64,000 nucleotides of DNA, taken from assembly GCA_951799445.1 (NCBI GenBank), contig OX637293.1, forward strand, positions 620,001-684,000, given 5' to 3'. Both the position numbers and the translations under genes were made by a program. The DNA is from Pseudisothecium myosuroides (taxonomy: Eukaryota > Streptophyta > Bryopsida > Hypnales > Lembophyllaceae). Position 1 is the stretch's first letter; each line of letters begins with the position of its first letter. Of the stretch, positions 1-13,622 are shown one piece after another. The notes under the pieces are model-generated. The model had not been told where the DNA came from and did not search any database. It was given only the letters and a program-made list of their open reading frames with translations.

Positions 1-1227
1 CTATTAATAACATTATTTACATTTACAATTGGATGACTAAGATCAAAAAATAATGACAACAAATTTGAATATTGGTTGTTATTATATATACAACCTTTAA
101 AAAAAATTATAACGAGAATTATGATATTTAATTCAAGAATGTTCCACATTAATGATTGGCTTAAAATTAGTGAACTACTTTTTATAAATTGATACATGTG
201 TTATATATTCAATGATTTACTTGACATGTTTAAGAATTAAGAATTCTAACCTCTAAACGCCAAAGAGGGAGCATGGCTCAAAATCTGTGAAGAAATGGTT
301 GTTTTCTTATCATGAGTACTAAAACTTTATAAATGTTTTTTCGGGAATTGTAACCATAGGATCTTGTGCAATCAATTGTATTGAGCAAACATTGAAATTT
401 TTAGGCCATTTGCCCATACTGGTCTCTTGGAAATTAGCATAGAAGTTCAATTTTAGCTCATTTCATTACTGGGTAGCATGTGTTTAAAGTTCAATAGTTT
501 TTGAAGAAAAAACTAAAAACCTTGCATTTTTGGACTAATCAGTCACGCACAAAATTGAAAACATGCAAAAAAAAATGAAGATCAATTCACAAAATCTCCT
601 ATTTTTCAGAGGGCTTGCAATTGTTTGTCTTCAAATTTTCGGGCATAATTGTGGAATTTTTGAAGGTAGTCACCCCACTCTTCCCTTCCTGGACCAATAT
701 TGGACCTCTTCTGTCCCACCTCCTCTTGCCTCTAATAATATTTCCCTTAGCTATTGGATTGGAATAATAATGAATGCCAACGGCCCTTTCTCCATCTATC
801 AATTCATATGGTGAGAATCTTCCTTTAGTAAGCGGGGCTCCTCTGTTGCTCTCTGCAAAAGGGCAGGGCTCTTCTGGCTTTCATTCCAACGAGGCTCTTT
901 TGCCTCCACCAACCGTCACGCGACGACAAGATCTCCCTCCGTCCTTCTCTTGCTGTCATTACATATTGCCACTGCTGCAACTATAATGCGTCTTGCTTGA
1001 AAATAAGTAAAGAATAACATGTTGCCTCCTCAAAAATTCTGGTTTCATTGCCTATATGAAAATCAAATTATGCTAAAAACGCTCACCACAAAGCATATGA
1101 CATGGGCATATTAAGAACATTAAAAAAAAATTATAAATTCGAATGTCATTGACATAAATATACATGATTACAAAATAATCAATCCACATATTGAAATGTG
1201 ATCATGCGAAGACCCAAGGGACTATTA
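1..1227. other. AT-rich spacer with a degenerate TTAA-element end
   Basis: No gene is seen. From about 246 the sequence TAACCTCTAAACGCC resembles the 5' end of the TTAA elements described below. About 100 bases on, it carries the motif TTGTAACCATAGGATCTT, which also lies about 100 bases inside several 0.93-kb copies. No 3' end is recognisable, so this is at most a decayed fragment. The stretch 690-990 is less AT-rich but has no convincing coding signal; the short ORFs there overlap on both strands. Confidence 0.4.
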
Positions 1228-1365
1228 AAGATCCTATAAATATTAATAAGTACATGTATATGTCCTAAATATGTATAATATATAAGATATTTATATTTAA
1301 AAAAAATTAAAGATTGTATAAATATTAAAATAAGTACATGTATATGTAATAGATATCTATAATGT
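1228..1365. repeat. Two-copy tandem duplication, about 81-bp spacing
   Basis: The segments near 1228-1285 and 1309-1365 share the same order of words (AAGAT..TATAAATATTAA, then AAGTACATGTATATGT, then a TA-rich tail). They look like a diverged local duplication in spacer DNA. The ORF across them on the minus strand follows from low complexity and is not a gene. Confidence 0.6.
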
Positions 1366-1556
1366 AAAGATTGAGCTTTTATTTTTAACCCCTTAGTAAT
1401 GTGTTCCAAAATTCATTCAAAAGCATTTCGTATGTTTCATCCATGTCGATGGACGTAAATAGCTGAGGGTCTGCGCTGCCCAGAAATAATAATAAAAAAG
1501 AACCTGGCTGTTGGCCCCCGTGACGGAACCTTTCAGGTTAACGTCCGTCGTTGAGG

Positions 1557-1600
1557 GACGGACGATCACAGCCCAATTGACGGACGATCACAGCCCAATT
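1557..1600. repeat. 22-bp unit duplicated in the BET3 upstream region
   Basis: The unit GACGGACGATCACAGCCCAA plus TT occurs twice in tandem without change, and a third partial unit begins at 1601. It lies 230-270 bases upstream of the BET3 start codon, so it falls in the promoter or 5' leader. The repeated GACGGACGATC words might be protein-binding sites, but nothing in the sequence proves this. Confidence 0.8.
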
Positions 1601-1700
1601 GACGGACGAACGCTCGGACCGACTGACGGAGAGTGGTGACCGACGAACTGATAGTGAGCGCAACGCAAGTCCCTCCTTTCCTCGCGCTTCCTTTCCTCCT

Positions 1701-1727
1701 CGCCATCGCCATCGCCATCGCCATCGC
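1701..1727. repeat. (CGCCAT)4 microsatellite in BET3 leader
   Basis: Four perfect CGCCAT hexamers followed by CGC sit about 100 bases upstream of the BET3 ATG, in a C/T-rich leader. Overlapping ORFs with Arg-Trp or Ala-Met runs on both strands are by-products of this repeat. Confidence 0.85.
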
Positions 1728-1828
1728 GGGCTTTGCATTTTTTGTCATTGCCAGTGTTGTGTTTCTTTTCGCTCTTTGCCCTCCTTGCCGTTGCTGCTTC
1801 TGCTTCTGCTGCGTTTGCGCCATTCACG

Positions 1829-3807
<1,979 letters not shown>

Positions 3808-5696
3808 TGCAGATGAATGAGCTTTGGAGTATGTCCTAAAAGCTGCCAATCGAGCCCAGTGAAATTACTGCAGCAACATCTATAATTATATGTCAATACA
3901 TACTTGAGTTTCCCAGTTTCAGTTGGTAAGGACAATGTCAGTCCTTTTCTCTCAATAACGGTAAATATGCACGACGATAATACGTCTGCATGAGTATAGG
4001 CTTGACTAATTGCATCGATGGATGTTTCCTTCGTTTCCATGAATGGGATCACTCCGAGTGGTACAGTATTTCAAATTTACATTGAGGTAATGACAAGTTG
4101 TCATTTTGTGTGGGGGGGTTATTTACCATGACTGGAGCCAAAATAGTCAAGGTAAGGAGACGTAAAATTGCCCCTTTTCCCAATTTGTGTCCCTTATGTA
4201 CACTTATCCAGATTTCTGGGCTGAAATGTTACATTTGGTTTTGGGTACAAATAAGTGATTATATGAAGGAATTTCAAGAGATCCCCTCCAAATTTCTAGT
4301 AACTCTTCTTTTCTATATCATAGTTTTTTCAATTTTTTGAGGTCATGGTTGTTACATTTCTCATTAGAGCAATGAAGATATTTCTATCAAGAATATGAAT
4401 GGAATGTGTTGAATATGGATGAAAAATTGATATTCATCTAAAAATATGTGTATTCATCCTAAAACAATGATACATTCATCACTTGAAAAGTACTAATATC
4501 TTCCAATCTAGCAATAGAATTTTGCAAATTTACGTGTAAAAATCCATTTTTTTCCAAAATCACACTAATTTGACCAAATTAACATAAGACTTATCTTTTT
4601 GGCTTTTGCATAGGGACTTGCAATTGGTTGAAATTGTATATAATGAGTTGTATAGGTGGGACGAATAAGTGTCCCATCCTCTAGATAATTCTTCTAAATA
4701 ATTTCATAATATTGATGCTAATGAGTTTCTTTGTACTAGTATAAATGCTTGATGGTGTTCTGTATCTTCATTATTTTATAATTGAGGTACTTTGTTAGTT
4801 GTGATTTTTTTTGAAGAATTTTCATTGAAAGGCAAAATTTTAGGGAGATTTCTTTTCAAGACTCATTTTTGGTTTAAGAAGAAAATTATTGCCAAATGAT
4901 GGTTGAAAGCATAGATGAAATCATCAAAATTAAGTGAGTTAAGTACAAATATATAGATGAAAAATGATTTCAATTCCAAAATGACTATATGAAGGATTTT
5001 GTTAATGCCACTTGTGCAACTCATTACCCAAAATTTGTTGCATGATTGTTTTTTATTTTTATTTTTATTTTAAACAAAAAGAATGATAGCCCAATGTTGA
5101 AAAGAAAAAAGAAGTACAAACCAACATGAGTGGCTTTAAGTCTTATTATTGTAATAGGATCACTCACTATCGGTTGGTTCACATGTATTTTGGTCAATTC
5201 ATTTTCGGAAAAAGAAAGACACATATAGGTGGTCAAAGCAAAGTTTTATAGCTTCTTATTGTGGATTCTAGACGGGGATTATTCTTCCCCCCTTTTGAAT
5301 GCTAATGTCAGTCTCTTAGTTTCCTACACTGTTTCATTGACAATCCACAAGTGTATCTTGAGATTGTAGAATAAGAAATGAACCAGGTGTAGAAGCACAA
5401 GGTGATATTCATTGAATTAATGAAATGATGACTTTTCAATCCAATTCCAACCATTTGAGCCTCCAATTACACACTTTGAACCATTTCTACTCCTTGAAGT
5501 GACATTGAGGCTGGAAAATGGTCAATGGATGACTTTCAAAGGTATTGTAGAAATGTAAATTTCACCTATTGGACCATAAATTGGATCAATTATAGGCAAA
5601 GTACCTTAGTGATAGGTCTCACCCTTTCCAGGAACTTTCTGAGATTTTTCTTAGTCTTCTCAAGAATATTTTTCCAAGTTCTTTTACCATACTCTA
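3808..5696. other. BET3 3' region and AT-rich spacer
   Basis: The first few hundred bases must include the BET3 3' untranslated region; no unambiguous poly(A) signal was chosen. Beyond about 4.1 kb the DNA is AT-rich with no coding signal. At 5040-5085 a T/A-rich tract resembles a LINE tail, but no flanking duplication was found. Confidence 0.5.
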
Positions 5697-5970
5697 TAAG
5701 TTAGGCATCCCAAATGTGCCATTGAACTTAAAGTGCCATCTTCAGTGTTCGTACATCTCCAAAATCAGTTATGTACCTCTGTGAAAGAAACGCTTTTAGA
5801 ACCAAACTTTGTTCCTTCGTAACTTTTGCATACAGTATCCAAATGTTGCGTTCTCTGGTGCGTTGGAACCTCCTTTCCCTTGCCAATAAGAATATATAAG
5901 AATTTGAACAGTCTAATAGTACTAATTAGGCACAGTAGCAATTAGTGGCGGTTTTGGGATACCTACCTTA
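5697..5970. mobile_element. AGGTAG-type MITE, subfamily a, copy 1 (274 bp)
   Basis: TA-flanked element with imperfect terminal inverted repeats. The left end is AGTTAGGCATCCCAAA and the complement of the right end is AGGTAGGTATCCCAAAA. It is the reverse complement of the copy at 63283-63555 over its whole length, with near-equal size (274 against 273 bp). There is no coding capacity. A TA duplication and short TIRs fit a Tc1/mariner-type transposase acting in trans. Confidence 0.85.
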
Positions 5971-5974
5971 GAGG

Positions 5975-6310
5975 AGCTCCCCCAGGCAACAAATGTTTCC
6001 ATCTTGTAGTCAGATGAAAGGTCTTGTTCAAAAATCATGGCATTGCGCTGGGTCCAGATGGTCCACAGGCAAGCGTCTACCAACAAAACCACTCCTGCTT
6101 GAATTTATCAAAGTTGGGCCGGGAGAGAGTCTCATCAAAAATCACCTGCTTCCAATGCAATGCTTGCCAAGGTCCTGCATGATCATTTCTTCGAGTTCTC
6201 AACTTGTTCAGGATTGAAATGGCTGCCTGAGTGATTTTGCTGTCGCCACTGAAGGGAAATTTGAAAATCCTTAGTGGTGCTCTGTATATATCCCTTGCAA
6301 GCCACAACAA
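5975..6310 (-). pseudogene. LINE-type relic, possible zf-RVT/C-terminal segment
   Basis: On the minus strand one frame reads through segments including FKFPFSGDSKITQA and WQALHWKQVIFDE. After a stop or frame change another frame gives LWTIWTQRNAMIFEQ. A W-x-IW-x-RN-x-x-F pattern is typical of the segment after the reverse transcriptase domain of plant L1-like LINEs and related zf-RVT proteins. The relic is short, broken and has no reverse transcriptase motif here. It directly abuts the MITE at 5697-5970. Confidence 0.5.
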
Positions 6311-6365
6311 TTTGTGATGAATGCATCATTGTCGCACAATGACTTGTGACCACTTTTGAAGGGCA

Positions 6366-6380
6366 GGGTTTAGGGTTTAG
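6366..6380. promoter_or_regulatory. Telo-box cluster (GGGTTTAGGGTTTAG)
   Basis: Two TTTAGGG-type units in a leader-like stretch. In plants such telo-boxes are common near transcription starts of translation and growth genes. Whether a start site lies here is inference. Confidence 0.4.
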
Positions 6381-6756
6381 CGTCCAAATGTGCTCTCAGT
6401 CTGTTGCGGCATTACCCTAATTCGAAACTTTTGCACCGATCCATGAGAGGAGAGTGTGCCCGTCTCGCTAATTTCACTTCGCAATCGAGCGGAGGCTGCA
6501 GCCATGATCGAGTTTAGGGTTTCTGCTCTGCATTACTCCGCATTATATATTTTTCAGTGTCCGTGAATGTGCTACTGTACTGTACTGTACTGTCCAGTAG
6601 TCAATGAGCGACCAAGTGGTTGTTTCAATCGCTCTTCGTCCCTTTCTCTCGATTGTAGATAGTAACGGCATTCCGCCTTTTTTCACAAACTTCACCATTC
6701 TCCTCGAGTGTTCCAAAGTTTAGATCCGCTGCTAGGACAACTCAATTAGCAAGTGT

Positions 6757-6778
6757 AACCCTAAACCCTAAACCCTAG
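6757..6778. promoter_or_regulatory. Telo-box cluster (AACCCTAAACCCTAAACCCT)
   Basis: Three consecutive CCCTAAA-type units, opposite in orientation to the cluster at 6366. Too short for interstitial telomere DNA, so a promoter or leader element is more likely. The pair of oppositely oriented clusters could mark divergent or embedded start sites. Confidence 0.45.
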
Positions 6779-9474
6779 AACAGCAATCTTCGTTAATCGT
6801 TTCGAGATCGGGCTTGACGCTGCCTCTGTCAGCTGGCCTGGCGATCTTGGTACCGATCGTATCGAAATCTAGGGAGTTCAGGATTTACTGCTTTCACAAC
6901 TTCAGCTTTGAAGTTTGAGGAGAATAGGCAAGTGTTGTTTCCCTAGGTTTGACATTATAGTGCAGTTGCGGCACTTGAGTTCAATATCTTGTACGAGAAG
7001 CAGGTGTATGAAACAATTCGTTGTGACGAGGTTTCTCAACCTCAGTTTCATCCAGAGAAGTGGTGCTACAATTTTTTCATATCTGACAGTTATACTATAT
7101 CAAGAATCCCTGAACAGTAAAATTGGGACTGTTCCGTAAATTGTTATTTTGTGTCGCATTTGGTAGAGAAGAAAGAAAGATTCCATCTGTTTTGTAGCAC
7201 GAGTTCAGACCATTGTGAATGATTTTATGGCAACCAATTTGAATCACGATGTACAAGACACTTTGACGAATTCGTCCAGGGCTATTGAGACATAGGAACA
7301 ATATATTACACTTGTGCACATTATATCGATCATGAGTTAACTCATTCTACTGCAGTCATGAGGCAGGCAGCGCACAGTTGCCTCACCGCACTAAAAATTA
7401 TGTGGTTCGATTTTTTGCAGAGACGTACCGTTGGGGAACAACGACAAGCTTGTGATGGGATTCATGAACAAACCACCTCGAATCAAGTAACAGCAGTGTG
7501 ACATCCCATGATAGCACGCTGAGGAAGCTCAAATGTTCGGGTATAGTCTTTGGTTCTTTATTTGTTATCTCAGTCACTTATTTTGTTTGCTTCGATATGC
7601 ATGGTCTGAAACTTAATTTTTACAATGCTGCGTACGAGAAGTGCGTTTTGTCTCACACCTGTTAAAGTAAGAAACTGAAGCTGTGCGTACTAGAAGTGCG
7701 TTCTGGATTTCATTTTATTAAGGTATTAGGGATATCTCAATTTCTGTTTAAGAATTCTGTAAATTCTCTTTGTGTGGGTCTGAATTAATTTATTTACTTA
7801 TATTTGAAGCAAGCAGATGGCTATTTTCAAAATTTCGCGATGGGCAGATGAGCTTCGGCGTATGCTTTGTGGCACCTAAAAAGATAAAACCATTTTTCGT
7901 CCTCAGCATCTTTTGCAGATCTGTTTGACTGCAATCCATGCACTGACTACTTTTACTTCGAATTTCCGCAGTTGTTGACTGTCAATGGTAAGTAGAGATC
8001 TCTTATAAACGTTCCAAACTGAGTAGATTGCTTTTTGAAATCCTCTCGAATTGGATTAGTTGGTCAGCTGCAACTTGGATTTTATTTAACCCATTTCGGT
8101 TTTATGATCTCCCAGCTTCTTAAATTTTATGATATCCATTAAGCACAGTCCTCCTGTTCGTCAAGTCAGTCAAATCCGTTTTGAATTCGCCTAAGTTGTG
8201 TTTAGTGGAAACTTAGGCTTGTGACATCCGCTCTGGACCGACGCACTCCTTGGTTTAAATCAGGACCGGACGCAATGAGAGAACATCTTGCGTCTTCGAC
8301 ACGCGCCCGGATAATCTGTATTGTGTTCATCAGCTGAAGAGTGAGTGGTGACTTCACCGTACATCTTTCTATCGGCCTGGCTTTTTGCGGTGCAGTAATA
8401 TATCCTTATGCCTTCTGACTGAAAGTAGGCGGGAGCAATTGTTTATCTTTTGGATGACGTAGTCTGCTGTAATGATATGAGATCTATTCGGAGGTGGCTC
8501 AAGAAGTGCAACCGCATGCGGTTACGGAGATTTCTCATTCTGCCTTGTGCAGAACTGGAGTTCCCACCTTTCATTAAGGCTAAAAGTCCAGAGTCCCATC
8601 CTTCGTTACAAGATTCTTCTCATCTGCGTGAATAGTTTTTTCTTTAATACGATGTGTGTATAAGTTGACTCTGAAGTCATTTAGAATTCAAGAGTTGAAT
8701 CTTACGAATCAGTGTCCCCATGCGAACCTCGTTGCCCGTCGACTTAGAACAATGTATCACTTACTGTAGGGGTAAAGGGATTTTGACTTACTAGAGTGTT
8801 AACCACAACATTTATCCCACCGATTAAGATGAGCTTCAATGCATCCTACATTTAGAGGTGTACGGTTCGTGGACATCATTTTGATGCTAGCATGATGTCA
8901 GCTGAGGTGGAGTCTTTGACAGCATTGAGTTTTTCTTAATACAATATTCAGAGCAGAGGGGATATTCCAGATTTTGAGCACGAGTGATGAGGCGCGTGTA
9001 TGAATGGATCGTGATGAGACGCGTGTCATAGGAAAAATACTTGCCACACACAAAAACAATATGTTCCTAGTTGAAACCAATGGTCGGGGAGACCCGCCTG
9101 TTAGTTTATTGTTAGCCTGTAGAATTTGGCAGAAAAAAACGGTTGCAATTTGAAAACATCGGGAAAAAAAACCCGGTAGAAAACTCTATAAAATTTCTAT
9201 TTGGAGAAAAATATAGAGAAAAAAACCGGACTCGGTACTTGTAAAACCGGTTCAGTATGGGAATTAAAGGAAAATAGCTGGTAGAACTCAAAAAATATCC
9301 CGAACGGTGGTTGGTACTAATTGAAGGAAATTGAATCTCATGCTTGCCCCGTGGTTAATATGCAGGGCCTTGCAGATTTGTCCCCGAACTTTGAATGCAG
9401 GAGACCCACGAAGAAGCAACAATGCATTCTAGTGAGCAGAATCGATCGATTAATATAGAATGTGTGAGGGAGAC

Positions 9475-9545
9475 GAATGTGGGGTGCTTTCTTTTTCTTT
9501 TTCTTTTTTTGATAATAAATGGAGAATCATGAATGTGGGATGCTT
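9475..9545 (-). mobile_element. Minimal retroposon tail with 15-bp target duplication
   Basis: The word GAATGTGGGGTGCTT (9475-9489) is repeated as GAATGTGGGATGCTT (9531-9545). Between them lie 41 bases beginning with a T/C-rich tract (TCTTTTTCTTTTTC...). This is the pattern of a very short 5'-truncated LINE or SINE insertion with its A-rich tail read on the opposite strand. Confidence 0.55.
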
Positions 9546-12244
9546 GATGCTGTGTCGTCACTTCGAATCATCCTGTAGCTGGTCTGCGACAAAAGTGATT
9601 TGCATAGATATAATATTCGTAAAGATAAACACAGCAAAAATAAAAAGTACTGTACACCTATTTGTTGATTCTTCTGTAAAGTATACTGATGTTTTTCCAG
9701 GTGGTGAGTCACTCGTGAGATACTCGGAGAAGAGCACTGGACATGCGAAATGAGTGCACTGCCAATGGGCATGGTTGTTTATCATTGACCTGTGTATGCG
9801 AGTTAGAATATGGCCCATAGTGGAATTTGAAGAAGGATCTGGGTTCAGGAGGATCATGCACGAGGCACCAGGCACCATGCGGTCCTGCCCACTCGACTAT
9901 CCTAGGGCAACTGTACTGGTTGCTTCCTGCTCTCAATTTAATCATTCGTTTGTGTCCACACAATACAATTTAAGAAAATCTCCGTGCTTGAAGGCGGTGC
10001 TCGTGCAGGTCGCGGTTCGTCCTCTTTCTCTAATTAGGGCAGCGGGGTTGGGATTTCGAGGCTGCTAATCTAACTTGCAATCAGAATTTCATTCGTTGCT
10101 TACTAAGTTGGATGTACGACAGGGAAACAGTGGTTGCAATGGCGCGGGCATGCAACTAACGTCTTGCCTCTCTCCCACTTCCCACCTCTCTCGGCACCAG
10201 GTATTCTATAATTGTTTATTTATTAGTTTTCGAATAAGAGTCCTGTGCTTAAGTTCAAGTCAAGGCCAGAAGATCTTATTATATAATCGTTTTTTGAAAG
10301 ATAATTACAGAGTGTGTTTTTGGAACAGTAAATGCCACAAGTCTTCACACCACTGGCTTAATTCTGGAGGGACTGAGTCTGAACGGAGTCTGACAGGCTC
10401 AAACCTGTCGGAGAGTGCGAATTTTCGCTCCCCCCCAAAAAAAAGAAAAAGAAAAAGAAAAACCCTGAGCGTCTAAACATAGACGAGAGCCCGTGGAGGA
10501 CTGCCTCGTCAGTCACAATCTAACTTAACTTACTTTTCGATTAGCCTTCAGTTTTGGCCTGGATGCTGTTTTCGGGTGCCGCAGACTGCAGACTGTGCTG
10601 TGTCTTTTGTGGACACTATAGCCATCGCACATGAGTCATCAGGATCGATCAGGACATCAGGTGGTCATTGCTTTGGAATGTGGAACCCTCAGGTCCAACA
10701 TTGATGTCAGTCGTTTGGAGTGGTGCCATGCAAACTTGCGAAGAACCAGTTCACCAGCTTGGTGATGAGGCAACATAGGTACACGCAATTCCGACTCTCT
10801 CCATTTTGCGCCACGTATTAAGTCTAGTGGAAGGAATAAAAGGAATAAAGAATGGTGACAAAAGAGCCACTATGTCTTCCAAATCCATCACAAGCTCTTT
10901 AGAACAACCAATGAGAGTTGAAGAGTTCTTTGAGGCAACCAATGGGAGTTTAAGCATCTTTGGATTCAAAGGTGATTGTTTAAGGGGAGTCTATGTTTTC
11001 AACTTGGTGTTCGTGTTCGTGTTTGTCTCAGAAAAATATGCAACAAACTTGGTTGGGTTTTGCATTGGGTTTTGGGCAAAGAGACTAACAATTTCACATC
11101 AAAATTTCGTCATTTTGACAACTTAGCTATTCGGGGCAGAAAAAGGTGCGCATACCTTAGTATGTTGCATGCCACCATACTACTAGAATCTCCTTGGGTT
11201 TCCATTCCTCGGGGTTTCTTACCATGGACCGTTCATGATTAAGTGGTGAAAGAATTACGGTCCCTGTAATTAATCCTTAATTTGCCACCGCGCCCAACGA
11301 GCAGCGAAGTACGCTTATTTCCGGATTGCAGGTTTCCAGCAGTTCGCCAGTGCAAACTGGACCCGGAGCCGTAATATATGTAACTCCTGACGATGAGCTG
11401 AAACCACAGCGGTGGTGCAAAGATTTATTGCTGTGATTCTGTGGAAAATGAGCCATTTGAATCTTCTTCACGACTTGCTTCCGACCCGCATCCAAACACG
11501 TGAGGCTCAGGCTCATCCGCTGATTCATGGTCATGGTTAGAGTCAGGTACCCTAACCTGCTGTTCCTGAACTACATTAGTCGTTGTGATGACAGTTGAAG
11601 TCCACGAACACGGCTGCCAAGCCAGCGGGAAATATGCAGTTCGTCGAATGGACTGTCTGCGGTAACCAAGCGCAACTCACCATCCGAACTAGAGCAATAT
11701 GGTGAATATACTTCTCATGTGCGTCTGGAGCGCCAGAAGTAGTTCACGTACTGGTGGTCATCGATCTCAAATGCCGGCAGAAAAAGCAGCAGCAACTTGT
11801 GATTGGCATGGTCAAGGCTCCCTCCAGGCTGCAACGTTGAATAAGACCTTAGAGCAGCCACATTCCGGATCCCTGCACCCTCCGATATTCTTCTTCCCTT
11901 TTTCTAGAACGAAGATTGTCCGATCCGTCCTAGGCTATTCAAAATGCCAGGACTGAAAAAACGGTAAAGAATCCTGGGTGCTGCACCGAATTTTCTAGAA
12001 TAGGATGAGAGAACAAGGAATTCTGTCTGTGATCTAGACCAGTGACGGAGCTCTGTGGATTTGGCGCAAACCAGGATTTCATCGGAAGAAGAGGCGTGAT
12101 CATACTATTAATTTCAACGTTTGCGGACTTTCCTCTCCTTGAGATCAACCGGAGGTCAACCTGTCAGACGCCTAATTTTCCTCTACTCTTCATTTGTGCC
12201 CGCCAAATCGGTCCACTGCTCTCAATTTGTAAGATTACCAACCC
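9546..12244. other. Low-copy spacer, no recognised gene
   Basis: Base composition is more even than in the MITE-rich parts, and many short ORFs overlap on both strands, but none gives a recognisable domain. The region has an A-rich (AAAAAG)n-like tract at about 10437-10463. The ORFs around 9754-10068, 10806-11126 and 11277-11534 were inspected and are unassigned. Confidence 0.35.
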
Positions 12245-12474
12245 TTAACCCTTAAAGGACGAAGGGGTGGCCCTCAAACTCATCCATTTGCATTACCGTG
12301 TGAATAATTGGCTTAAAAAATTGCAAAAGCGCTTATTGGAAGTCAAGCTAGTGGAGAAGATCTTCCATTCTCATAACAAATTCCGAGGATGAATAGTTGC
12401 ATTTCTATCTTGCACAGTTTGATTCCTTCTCATCCATTGGCCATAGAATGGTTGCGTCAACGTTTAAGGGTTAA
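12245..12474. mobile_element. TTAA element, family C, copy 1 (230 bp)
   Basis: Starts TTAACCCTTAAAGGAC and ends CGTTTAAGGGTTAA, so the termini are inverted repeats enclosed by TTAA. No coding capacity. The TTAA plus CCC ending matches piggyBac target and terminal rules. Upstream CCAACCC and downstream sequence suggest this copy inserted into a TTAA inside the terminus of the next copy (12471-12696). Confidence 0.8.
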
Positions 12475-12696
12475 AGGACAAAGGGGTGACCCTCAAAATC
12501 ATTCTTTTGCATTACCGTGTGAATCATTGGCTTAAAAAATTGCAAAAACGCTCATTGGAAGTCAAGTTACTGTAGAAGATCTTCCCTTTTTACAACAAAT
12601 TTCAGTGAGGATGAATATTTGCATTTCTGTCCTACACAGTTTGATTCCCTCTCATCCATCGGCCACATAATGGCTGCATCGATGTTTAAGGATTAA
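12471..12696. mobile_element. TTAA element, family C, copy 2 (about 226 bp)
   Basis: About 85-90 percent similar by eye to the preceding copy along its length. Its 5' end starts at TTAAAGGAC and lacks the outermost TTAACCC, which is what remains if copy 1 landed in the internal TTAA of its terminus. The 3' end is GTTTAAGGATTAA. Confidence 0.75.
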
Positions 12697-12698
12697 AC

Positions 12699-12902
12699 TA
12701 CCGTACGTGAAGGTTTGAGTCGACAGTGAGTGTTGAATTGGTTTCTTTTTCAGGCGCAAACAGATTCGATAGGTGGTATATTGTAAGATATTCCAGAAAT
12801 TCACTTGTAATCTTCCAAAAATTTCACTTGTAATATTTTCAAAAAGTTAGACATCGCAGAAAATACTTAATTTATGTCTAAATTTGACCTTCACGTAGGG
12901 TA
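12699..12902. mobile_element. 204-bp TA-flanked MITE, copy 1
   Basis: TA then CCGTACGTGAAGGT at the left and ACCTTCACGTAGGG then TA at the right form an inverted repeat. It matches the copy at 26616-26819 along its full length, and both are exactly 204 bp. Non-coding; TA flanks suggest a Tc1/mariner-type source. Confidence 0.85.
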
Positions 12903-13342
12903 TTCCAAAATGTCCAATTACTGTCGTTCCCCAAACTACTACGCTACAAATATACTACTGTACGTTGACATTCTAAGGTTTGCAAAACTTTCAAATCATA
13001 TTAAATTTCTTCAAGGTTTATGGATTTTATCCATATATGGACATTGATGTATTCTATTGCATTTGTGAGGGTGCAAAATTAGTGTCACTGGTTAAATTAT
13101 TTTTTCTAAGACAATAGTTTACATATATGTCAACCTCCACTAATTTCATCATTCTACAAATAGTGTGGCTTTGGTAAATTAGTGTTGCAAGCACCAATAG
13201 GACAAATCGTGATAATAATTTTGGCTTAAATAAATAACTTCTTGTAATTACCCACATGAACTGCAGATTTGTATATATCCAACTATCAGTATCTGAAAGT
13301 AGAATTCTACATTTGTAACAGGGGCCACCTCAAAATGACTTA

Positions 13343-13537
13343 TACAGTAGAACCTCTCTAAGTCAATCCCCTTTAAGTCGATAAACCTCTCTAAATCAAT
13401 CATGTCAGACCGGTCCCGGACTGGGCCAGATAACAAAGGCTGTGACTAAAAATGACCCTCTCTAAGTTAATAAACCTCTGTAAACTAATCATGTCAGACC
13501 GGTCCGGAACCGATCGACTTAGAGAGGTTCTACTGTA
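13343..13537. mobile_element. Emigrant/pogo-like MITE (195 bp)
   Basis: Left end TACAGTAGAACCTCTCTAAG and right end CTTAGAGAGGTTCTACTGTA form a near-perfect inverted repeat with TA at the boundary. CAGTAGAACCTCT is very close to the termini of the plant Emigrant MITEs and their pogo-like sources. Inside, a unit containing AAACCTCT and ATCATGTCAGACCGGTCC occurs twice in tandem. Confidence 0.88.
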
Positions 13538-13622
13538 GTAGATGCTTTGTTGTGGATTTTCCTTTGAGCACTACACTTTGCAGACTACTTCACTTCATGG
13601 TAACATGAAGCTACAAGATTCT

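Larger units (their letters stand above)
6311..9474. other. Lower-copy region with telo-boxes; possible decayed or unrecognised gene
   Basis: This stretch is less AT-rich and contains none of the MITE families. Two telo-box clusters (6366, 6757) lie in a leader-like region. Candidate exon pieces on the plus strand are a 6966-7139 frame with LYEKQVYETIRCDE and HPEKWCYNFFI, a piece near 7420-7490 ending GFMNKPPRIK before a stop, and a short ORF near 7816 beginning MAIFKISRWADELRRML. They do not join into a recognisable protein. The ORF at 8450-8635 is also unassigned. It may be a gene with small exons, or a gene remnant. Confidence 0.3.
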
